Assembly: GCA_016705005.1 (NCBI GenBank)
Contig: JADIZB010000001.1
Location: 682,001-746,000 of the forward strand
Reading direction: 5' to 3'
DNA length: 64,000 nt
Source of the DNA: Bacteroidales bacterium
GTDB taxonomy: Bacteria; Bacteroidota; Bacteroidia; Bacteroidales; Lentimicrobiaceae
Positions 55,114 through 61,576 of the stretch are shown piece after piece. The notes under the pieces were generated by a model. The model searched no databases. It saw only the letters and a list, made by a program, of their open reading frames with translations, and had not been told where the DNA came from. Each line of letters begins with the position of its first letter. Positions within the stretch are counted from its first letter, which is position 1. Made by a program: the position numbers and the translations under genes.

Positions 55114-55161
55114 CAGAATAAGAAAAGGCCGGTTTTATAGAACCGGCCTTTTCTTATTCTG
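55114..55161. terminator. Bidirectional hairpin terminator
   Basis: 21-base perfect arms (55114-55134 and 55141-55161) with a six-base loop, AAAAGGCCGGTT..AACCGGCCTTTT at its core. It lies between the M14 peptidase (+) and the DUF302 gene (-); the A and T runs serve as the U-tract in either direction. Confidence 0.88.
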
Positions 55162-55200
55162 GATCTGATATCCTTTATTGCAGAAGTTACTTCAGGAATT

Positions 55201-55677
55201 TTATTTCCGGATAATCTCCCGGATCATGTCTTCGGTTTCATTGAAAGCCAAAACCATGGTTTTCCCTGCTTCACCCCCGATCATTCCGGCGAAAGCAGGC
55301 GCATTCATCCGGCTGATGTAAGTTTTCCCGTCAGCCTTTTCATAAACAGAAATACGGCAGGGTAACATAGCCGAAACATCGCGGAATTCATCCACGGAAA
55401 GAATCTGAAAAGCATGACCCGGATTACAAAGTTCAATTACATTGACCGGCAATACATCTTTTCCATTTTTCTTCATAGTTGCCTGAAGATCATGCGTTGT
55501 GGTAATCTTCCAGCCCTGTTCAACTATTACAGCTGACAATTTAGTAATCGTTTCAGCAAAGCCATAGCGGCTCTCGTCTTCAATCATTACAACCGGTTTT
55601 TCCATAACTTGTGTCTGCGCTGTGGTAAATAAGCTGGTGAATAAAAGGAATCCTGTGATTATGTTTTTGATTTTCAT
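55201..55677 (-). CDS. Exported DUF302 domain protein
   Basis: 158 residues. An N-terminal signal peptide (IITGFLLFTSLFTTAQTQ) is followed by a DUF302 domain with FAETITKLSAVIVEQGWKI, IELCNPGHAFQIL and MLPCRISVYEKADGKTYIS. The two Cys of the conserved blocks are kept. The function of DUF302 is not known, although it occurs in sulfur- or redox-related loci. Here it is the last gene of a same-strand redox cluster, 11 bases after the thioredoxin gene. Confidence 0.9.
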   Translation of the reverse strand: MKIKNIITGFLLFTSLFTTAQTQVMEKPVVMIEDESRYGFAETITKLSAVIVEQGWKITTTHDLQATMKKNGKDVLPVNVIELCNPGHAFQILSVDEFRDVSAMLPCRISVYEKADGKTYISRMNAPAFAGMIGGEAGKTMVLAFNETEDMIREIIRK

Positions 55678-55688
55678 TGTATTTAGGA

Positions 55689-56111
55689 TTAAGATTGATG
55701 TTTCAGAACCTGTTTTATTAAAAAGTCTTTGGGTTTCACACCGACAAAACGGTCAACTTCCTTACCGTTTTTGAACAAAATCAATGTAGGTATACCCCTG
55801 ACCCCTTGTTTTTGAGAAACAGATTGAAAATGATCGACATTCAATTTAGCAACGGTGGCTTTGAAGTTCTCATCTTCAGCTAACTCGTTCAGTACAGGGC
55901 CCATCACCTTACAAGGCATACACCATTCGGCCCAGAAATCAACCATAACAAGTCCCTTTTGAATCTGTGTCTGGAAGTTTTTATCGGTAAGGGTGAGAAT
56001 TTTCTCACTTTCAGGAACGGCTGCCATGTTTTTCATTCGTCTGAATGAATAAATCATATAAAGCCCAAAAAGCAAAATAATCGCAAGGGTAACTATGAGT
56101 CCGGTTGACAT
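55689..56111 (-). CDS. Membrane-anchored thioredoxin
   Basis: 140 residues. An N-terminal helix (about 4-22, GLIVTLAIILLFGLYMIYSF) anchors it in the inner membrane. The thioredoxin domain has the active site VDFWAEWCMPCKVMGP (Cys64 and Cys67, CMPC rather than CGPC) and the cis-Pro loop GVRGIPTLILFKNGKE. The topology decides whether it acts in the periplasm or cytoplasm, which I cannot tell. It lies between genes for DUF302 and thioredoxin reductase with nine- to eleven-base gaps, so reduction by that reductase is likely. Confidence 0.92.
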   Translation of the reverse strand: MSTGLIVTLAIILLFGLYMIYSFRRMKNMAAVPESEKILTLTDKNFQTQIQKGLVMVDFWAEWCMPCKVMGPVLNELAEDENFKATVAKLNVDHFQSVSQKQGVRGIPTLILFKNGKEVDRFVGVKPKDFLIKQVLKHQS

Positions 56112-56120
56112 GTTAATTAT

Positions 56121-57074
56121 TTAGTGTTCGTGAAATTCATTAATTTTCAGATGATGAATGTAGTTTGAAGCAGCCAGGGCAGCAACAGTTGCATCTCCTA
56201 CAGCAGTTGTAACCTGCCGGTATCTTTTCACAACGGAATCTCCGGCTGCATATACACCGGGAATATTGGTGGCCATATCACTATCAACTATTATCTCATT
56301 CCAATTGTTCATGTTTACCTTTCCGAACAGGAATTCAGTATTGGGGACATAGCCTATAAATATAAAGACACCATCCGTTATGAAATTCTGAGTTTCACCG
56401 GTTTTCAGATTTTTGATATCAACACTTTCCAGTTTATCACTTCCGTTAAACTTCTCCAGAGACGATTCCATGATAAAACTGATTTTGGAATTGGCTTTCG
56501 CTTCTTCCACAGCATATTCAAAAGCCTGAAAATGATCAAACTGATGGACAATAGTTACCTTGCTGGCATATTTTGTCAATGAGACAGCTTCCTCCAGGGC
56601 AGAATTGCCACCGCCAACCACAACGATCTCCTTACCGGTGAAAAAGTCACCATCACAGGTGGCGCAGTAAGAAATACCACGACCTTTAAATTTAGTTTCT
56701 CCTTCAACACCAAGGGTTCGTGAGCGTCCCCCGGGAGTCAGAATAACCGAATCAGCTGTGTATGTTTTTCCATCTGAAAGCTTTAACTCTTTAACATCAC
56801 CTTCAAGGTTGAGGCTTTCGACAGTGGTATTCCCTTTAATAACACAACCAAAACTCTTCGCCTGCTTTTTCATGATGTTGGAGAGCTGGTAGCCTGAAAT
56901 GCTTTCTACGCCAGGGTAATTGGCTATTTCGTGGGTAAGAATCATCTGGCCTCCGGCAACCCCATCGGTAACGATCAGGGTGCTGAGCCTTGCCCGGGAG
57001 AGGTAGATGCCGGCGGTTAACCCGGCAGGCCCTCCACCGATGACTATGGCATCGTAATGCGTTGAATCAGTCAT
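56121..57074 (-). CDS. trxB: Thioredoxin reductase
   Basis: 317 residues from ATG 57074 (MTDSTHYDAIVIGGGPAGLT), the normal TrxB start; a longer frame from 57164 adds an unrelated 30-residue stretch. FAD-binding motifs are VIGGGPAGLTAGIYLSRA and the C-terminal GVYAAGDSV; the NADPH site is VVGGGNSALEEA; the redox pair is CATC in ISYCATCDGDFF. It passes electrons from NADPH to thioredoxin. It is followed at nine bases by the membrane-anchored thioredoxin gene. The upstream gap contains an 8-base tandem repeat. Confidence 0.94.
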   Translation of the reverse strand: MTDSTHYDAIVIGGGPAGLTAGIYLSRARLSTLIVTDGVAGGQMILTHEIANYPGVESISGYQLSNIMKKQAKSFGCVIKGNTTVESLNLEGDVKELKLSDGKTYTADSVILTPGGRSRTLGVEGETKFKGRGISYCATCDGDFFTGKEIVVVGGGNSALEEAVSLTKYASKVTIVHQFDHFQAFEYAVEEAKANSKISFIMESSLEKFNGSDKLESVDIKNLKTGETQNFITDGVFIFIGYVPNTEFLFGKVNMNNWNEIIVDSDMATNIPGVYAAGDSVVKRYRQVTTAVGDATVAALAASNYIHHLKINEFHEH

Positions 57075-57232
57075 TTTTGGTTTACTGAGATTTTTTGGTT
57101 TATCAGGGAAGTATTTGAATGGAATAGTGGAATGTTGGAAAGCATTCCGAATGGACTTCGGCATAAGATCCGGACATTGAAAGACCGGAATCAGGTGAAT
57201 TTAGTAGAATGAATGATCAGCAGGTCATATCC

Positions 57233-57272
57233 ATCATTCCATCACCCCATCATTCCATCATTCCATCATTCC
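57233..57272. repeat. 8-base tandem repeat (ATCATTCC), five units
   Basis: Units at 57233, 57241 (ATCACCCC), 57249, 57257 and 57265. It starts four bases after the stop of the displaced-motif thioredoxin-like gene (57276) in the gap before trxB. A second array of the same unit lies at 57759-57790. Confidence 0.85.
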
Positions 57273-57275
57273 GGA

Positions 57276-57632
57276 TTAATCAGCCATTACAGGTACAAAC
57301 TCCTTGTCAAGAATTGATTTTACCTGGGACACACTCTGAATGCTTGATGTAGCTTTTACCAGTTTCCCCTTTTTATAGTACATGGTAAAAGGGATCCCCA
57401 TAAAACCACGAACTTCAGGCACATCGCGGATTACATAGGCTTCCGGGTTGTCAAACTCCATATCGGCAAATTTCACATGGGTGTATTCGCTCTCAAGATC
57501 TTCCATGATTCCGTAAACAGGAATACACATCGGGCCCATACGGCCGCAGCAGATCATTACGTTTTCGTTTTCAGCGATAAGCTTCTGGTGTTCCGAAGCG
57601 GTCATTACATGATGCAGATTTGTGTAAAGCAT
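57276..57632 (-). CDS. Thioredoxin-like protein with displaced cysteine motif
   Basis: 118 residues with a thioredoxin-fold frame: a helix before the active-site strand, the motif NVMICCGRMGPMCIPV, and a cis-Pro loop VRGFMGIPFTMYYKKGK. In place of CxxC the active site has Cys28-Cys29 and Cys36; the position of the first catalytic Cys appears taken by Met, while the second Cys is kept. This form is seen in Bacteroidota but its chemistry is not defined; it may form Cys28/29-Cys36 disulfides or bind a metal. It lies 202 bases upstream of trxB and is flanked by two ATCATTCC repeat arrays. Confidence 0.85.
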   Translation of the reverse strand: MLYTNLHHVMTASEHQKLIAENENVMICCGRMGPMCIPVYGIMEDLESEYTHVKFADMEFDNPEAYVIRDVPEVRGFMGIPFTMYYKKGKLVKATSSIQSVSQVKSILDKEFVPVMAD

Positions 57633-57758
57633 AGTATTTGTTTTTTATGTTTATTTGAGTTTATTTGTTATTTGGGTTTTGGAATATTGTAATGTTGTAA
57701 TGCATCTGTTTTGCCCTTCGGGTGATTAATTCCGGGATTACCGATGGCATACTGCTCC

Positions 57759-57790
57759 ATTATTCCATCATTCCATCATTCCATTCTTCC
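57759..57790. repeat. 8-base tandem repeat (ATCATTCC), four units
   Basis: Units at 57759 (ATTATTCC), 57767, 57775 and 57783 (ATTCTTCC), between the thioredoxin-like gene and osmC. Same unit as the array at 57233-57272. Confidence 0.75.
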
Positions 57791-57820
57791 ATCCCTGCCA
57801 GCCGCCATGGTAGGATTCCT

Positions 57821-58237
57821 CTATCCCAGAATCCTGACCTCATAGGTAAGTGGCATTGCCTTACGATAAACCGCCGACACCCCGCAATACCTGTCCTGGG
57901 AAAGTTCAATGGCTTTCTTAAGTTTTTCTTCATCCAATCCATCTCCTGTGAATTCGTAAATAAGATGCATGCCGCTGTAGTGTTTGGGATGCTCTTCGGT
58001 AAGTTCGGCTTCAATGATTATGTTGAAAGTCCTGGGTTCAATCCGCATCTTCTTCAGGATAGAGATCACATCCATACCGGTGCACCCTGCCAGCGAAGCG
58101 AGCATCAGGGCTTTAGGCCTTGGACCAGCATCTTTGCCTCCTACCTCAGGCGAGGCATCCATAATCACATGGTGACCACTGACCAATGAATCGAACTGCA
58201 TATCGCCGTTCCAGGAAGTATTTATTGTTTGTTTCAT
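57821..58237 (-). CDS. OsmC/Ohr-family peroxide reductase-like protein
   Basis: 138 residues from ATG 58237 (MKQTINTSWNGDMQFDSLV); a longer frame from 58288 runs across the promoter. The two catalytic Cys are in LASLAGCTGMDVISIL and DRYCGVSAVY. OsmC proteins reduce organic or fatty-acid hydroperoxides with thiol electrons. It is the first gene of the minus-strand redox cluster and faces a Crp/Fnr regulator. A promoter matching TAnnTTTG lies at 58257-58288. Confidence 0.92.
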   Translation of the reverse strand: MKQTINTSWNGDMQFDSLVSGHHVIMDASPEVGGKDAGPRPKALMLASLAGCTGMDVISILKKMRIEPRTFNIIIEAELTEEHPKHYSGMHLIYEFTGDGLDEEKLKKAIELSQDRYCGVSAVYRKAMPLTYEVRILG

Positions 58238-58256
58238 AATATTCAGATTTAGTGAT

Positions 58257-58288
58257 GCAAAATTAGAACCCTGCCTAATGGTGTGCAA
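58257..58288 (-). promoter_or_regulatory. Promoter of osmC
   Basis: The minus strand has TTG (58288-58286), 20 bases, then TAATTTTGC (58265-58257), a strong fit to the -33/-7 pattern. The leader to ATG 58237 would be about 16-20 bases, which supports that start. Confidence 0.6.
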
Positions 58289-58470
58289 GGTTTTTACCCT
58301 TGTATATCACAACGTGGAACTTGAGTTTGCTTAACTTTTTGTTTGATCAGAATCCCGTTTTACATTCCTGGCATTGATTCATCAGGTGTCACGGCAATTC
58401 CGCCTCTTCCTTTATCCGGCAGAATTCCGGATCAGATTAAGCTTTTTACTCTCGAAATGGTTACAAAACA

Positions 58471-58504
58471 TCTCATCGCTGATGAGAGATAAATGCTAAT
58501 TTTG
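58471..58504 (+). promoter_or_regulatory. Promoter and palindromic operator of the Crp/Fnr gene
   Basis: A perfect inverted repeat TCTCATC-GCT-GATGAGA (58471-58487) lies ten bases before TAATTTTG (58497-58504). Its position over the -33 region fits an operator, possibly for the regulator's own control. Confidence 0.5.
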
Positions 58505-58525
58505 TAAAGGTTTATACTCAGTTTT

Positions 58526-59221
58526 ATGAAAACCTTTATCCCACCCGACGATTGTTCCCTCAGCCATATAGAAGCTCCATGCTTCCGGAATCTGCTTCCC
58601 GAAGAGATTGAACTTGCCCGCAACAGCAAAACCATGGTAGTGTTCAGGAAAGGAGAGAACCTTACCAAACAGGGGGCCTTCGCCTCCAGTGTTTTGTTTG
58701 TGATGGACGGGTTGGCAAAACAGTATATCGAAGGCGATATGACGCACAATTTTAACCTCCGGCTGATCAGGGGAGGAGAATTTGTGGGACTTTCCGTTGC
58801 TTTTAACAACCACACGTATAACTATTCTGTTGTGGCTTTGAAGGAAACAACCGCCTGCCTGATCGAAAAAGAAGCCGTAACCAGCCTGATCAAAGGCAAC
58901 GGTGCTTTTGCGTACAATATCATTAACCGCTATTGTGAACAGAACAGCAAATTATACACTTCCGTTCATGACCTGATGTACAAGCAGATGAATGGCCGCC
59001 TGGCAGGTGCCTTGCTTTACATCTGGAAGGAACAGGCCGGGAACGATGAGGTTTTCCCTTTTCTGAGCCGGAAAGATATTGCTGATTTTGCAGGGCTATC
59101 AACCGAAAGCACGGTCAAATTACTGAAGAGTTTCGAAAAGGATGGATTCATCAAACTGGAAGATAAAAACATACTTTTACAAAATATTCCGGGACTGGAA
59201 CAGATCAGTCTTGTAGGGTGA
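58526..59221 (+). CDS. Crp/Fnr family transcriptional regulator
   Basis: 231 residues. The cyclic-nucleotide-like beta-roll runs from about 25 to 120 (VFRKGENLTKQGAFASSVLFVMDG), and the helix-turn-helix is at 185-215 (FLSRKDIADFAGLSTEST). The N-terminal region has Cys10 and Cys19 (DDCSLSHIEAPCF), with Cys111 and Cys137 further on. The pattern is not the FNR iron-sulfur pattern but could be redox-active. Divergent from osmC and the thioredoxin cluster, it is the likely controller of that cluster and of itself. The signal is not known. Confidence 0.92.
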   Translation: MKTFIPPDDCSLSHIEAPCFRNLLPEEIELARNSKTMVVFRKGENLTKQGAFASSVLFVMDGLAKQYIEGDMTHNFNLRLIRGGEFVGLSVAFNNHTYNYSVVALKETTACLIEKEAVTSLIKGNGAFAYNIINRYCEQNSKLYTSVHDLMYKQMNGRLAGALLYIWKEQAGNDEVFPFLSRKDIADFAGLSTESTVKLLKSFEKDGFIKLEDKNILLQNIPGLEQISLVG

Positions 59222-59348
59222 AATATGGAGTATCTGATTCTATTTCCTGATTTAACACGCGTTCATTAAAAACGACCCTTCCGGAGAACGACGGCTGCCT
59301 CTTCACCTCATATTCCAGACAGACTAATTCGAAGGGCTGGTTTGAATT

Positions 59349-59819
59349 CTAAAGATGTTTCCTGTAATAATGAAACACTGCAGGAAACAAGGTAAGAACA
59401 GAAATCAATGCTCCGGTCAGGGCAAATACCGGCTGTAGCAGCGAGGAAAATCCCAGCATAATAATCTGAACATTTATCCAGATGATCAGGATAAATCCAT
59501 AATAGAGTGAAAACGTCCAGCACCAGTGTTGTTTGTGATAAAGGTTGATCAACTCCGGCCATTGCCAGGGTGGTTTGATAAAAAGTCCCCAGGCAATCAC
59601 CAATGGCAAAATACCATTGAACAGGATAAGGATAATTCCCGGAATCAGGAATGTATTGAAAGGACTGTTACTGAGGATATCCGTTGTCATCCCCATTTTG
59701 CTGCCATCCGGAGCCGTTATAAATGAATACCCTCCGAAAATTCCTCCAATCCCGGTAAATACCAGAATAAGTGCAAGTAAAATTACGGTAAGGGGCATTT
59801 TGTTAGCGGTATCAGACAT
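59349..59819 (-). CDS. Hypothetical membrane protein, four helices
   Basis: 156 residues with four hydrophobic segments (about 9-30, 56-80, 104-121 and 127-146). A polar loop ITAPDGSKMGMTTDILSNSP and a Trp-rich loop KPPWQWPELINLYHKQHW lie between them. I recognise no family; it resembles small uncharacterised membrane proteins of Bacteroidota. The gene stands alone, divergent from the Crp/Fnr regulator's downstream region and upstream of nothing evident. Confidence 0.65.
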   Translation of the reverse strand: MSDTANKMPLTVILLALILVFTGIGGIFGGYSFITAPDGSKMGMTTDILSNSPFNTFLIPGIILILFNGILPLVIAWGLFIKPPWQWPELINLYHKQHWCWTFSLYYGFILIIWINVQIIMLGFSSLLQPVFALTGALISVLTLFPAVFHYYRKHL

Positions 59820-59910
59820 GCCGTACGTTTTTTTTGTAAATCTAAGGATTTTTGCCCATAATTGAGCAAATATGTCGGTTTATAACATCAGTAAATCCTC
59901 AAATGAAAGT

Positions 59911-61557
59911 TTACTGGAAGTTGATGCCCTGCCGGTTATTGGTAAATTTTGTCAACAGGGTCTTCCTCAGGCTTCTGTAAGTCAGTACATTTTTATCGGC
60001 TCGTTCCTGCACCTTTGTGGTGATGACTTTCAGGGCTTTTTCCCTGTCTGTACTCAGCAAATTCCGCAATTCAGCTTCTTCTTCCTGTATTCCATTGAAG
60101 AAGTTTGTCTCAAGAGAAACCTGTTCTGCTTTTACCAGCCTGAATCCTTCCTGCCAGTTCAGATACAACAAATTGTCCACCTCATCATAAGTCCATTTGG
60201 CACTTGCATCATCAAATTCATCAGGATTGAATACAGCATAGGACGCCGGTATGTCCTGCACCCCGCAATAGATGGGCAGGTAGGGTCCCACAGCCTGATT
60301 ATCGAGATATACCCAGTAGATTCCCCCGATTTCATCAGGCAACCATGACCGTAACTGGGCCACCATGCCATAGCCACCACGGGCAACATTTCTCCGCCAG
60401 GTAATTCCCAGCAGTTCGCGTATATTACGTGTCGGGAAAGGAGTTGCCATATTGCTGTATTTCATACCTCCCTTCCCATCCGGTATAAAGTAAGCAGGAT
60501 GCTTCGACATATCGTAAATGGTTCCTTCGAAGGTATACCGCTGCATGCCCATCACATCCTGAACACTGATTTTATCGACAGGTTTGCACGAAAAAGGATA
60601 CAGGCTTAATGGCTCAACATATTGAATGTAAGGATTTTGTGTGTCAAACGGCGATTTCAGGTTCCTGTCAGGCATATCCTTTATCTCAGGGGCATACCTG
60701 CTGTAAAACATCCAAAGCCGTGAAGTTGCCCATTCCCGGGGAATGGGGGCATAAACATCCTGCCACACAAATGGTTTACCGGATTTAGGATCATACCAGC
60801 CACGTTCAATTCCTGCGCTCATATAATTCGATGATGCCCTGAAGTTCTCTTTATCCCTGATATTTATCTCTTTGATGATGCTCCAGTTGGCAATCAATGT
60901 AGCATGATCGTCGGGTAACCGTTGTGCAGCCCAGATAGCTCCGGGTTTTCCTTTACCCGGTTCCCATCCCGGTCCAACACTGAAAACCTCCAGAATCCAG
61001 ACTTCATTGGGATCAGCGATTGCCAAACATTCCGATTCATCCACACAGGATGGCAGAAAGCCATAAATATCAAGAAGATGTGTTATCAGGTCTAGTGCTT
61101 CCCGGGCTGTTTTACATCGTTCCAGCGCAAAAATCTGCGCCTGCTCTATGGTCATAATCTGCCGGCTTTCCTCCCGTTTGATTTTCAACTCTTCGCGTTG
61201 ACTCAGTGTGCTTTCACCAATGGCCAGCTGAAACTCATTGATGTGCGAATAGGCTGAGCGGATGTATGTGTAAGTTTGTTCAACCTGTGGAATATAGCCG
61301 ATGACCTTCCCCATGCTGTCAATTGGTTGCCTAACATCCTGCAGACCCCAGTACACCGGTGCCAGTGATCCTTTGGGAAATTTCCGTCCGTGCATCACTT
61401 TGAACCTGGAATTGTCGCCGCAATCGGTATGTGAAACAATTACTGACCCGTCCTTACTGGCATTTTTGCCAACGGCAATAATGGTGCAGGCATTTGTACG
61501 GATCACCCCACCCGTTAACATTAGGGCAATCATTAAAAACAGTTGTATTCTTTTCAT
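59911..61557 (-). CDS. Secreted C69-family dipeptidase
   Basis: 548 residues from ATG 61557, which starts a signal peptide (MKRIQLFLMIALMLTGGVIR). The mature protein begins at or near NACTIIAVGKNASKDGS, whose Cys becomes the N-terminal nucleophile typical of C69 (PepD-like, Ntn-hydrolase) dipeptidases. Further blocks are SHTDCGDNSRFKVMHGR and CTIIAVGKN as above, and the C-terminal VYLDNQAVGPYLPIYCGV. A longer frame from 61671 overlaps the upstream gene and lacks a signal. The family splits dipeptides with broad specificity. The gene begins 19 bases after the glycyl radical enzyme gene and is probably co-transcribed, so it may supply hydroxyproline from collagen-like peptides. Confidence 0.88.
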   Translation of the reverse strand: MKRIQLFLMIALMLTGGVIRTNACTIIAVGKNASKDGSVIVSHTDCGDNSRFKVMHGRKFPKGSLAPVYWGLQDVRQPIDSMGKVIGYIPQVEQTYTYIRSAYSHINEFQLAIGESTLSQREELKIKREESRQIMTIEQAQIFALERCKTAREALDLITHLLDIYGFLPSCVDESECLAIADPNEVWILEVFSVGPGWEPGKGKPGAIWAAQRLPDDHATLIANWSIIKEINIRDKENFRASSNYMSAGIERGWYDPKSGKPFVWQDVYAPIPREWATSRLWMFYSRYAPEIKDMPDRNLKSPFDTQNPYIQYVEPLSLYPFSCKPVDKISVQDVMGMQRYTFEGTIYDMSKHPAYFIPDGKGGMKYSNMATPFPTRNIRELLGITWRRNVARGGYGMVAQLRSWLPDEIGGIYWVYLDNQAVGPYLPIYCGVQDIPASYAVFNPDEFDDASAKWTYDEVDNLLYLNWQEGFRLVKAEQVSLETNFFNGIQEEEAELRNLLSTDREKALKVITTKVQERADKNVLTYRSLRKTLLTKFTNNRQGINFQ

Positions 61558-61576
61558 AATCGCTGTTTTGAAAGTA

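Noticed and set aside
56121..57164. Longer trxB frame starting at 57164
   Set aside because: The extra 30 residues are not part of TrxB; the conserved start is MTDSTHYDAIVIGGG.
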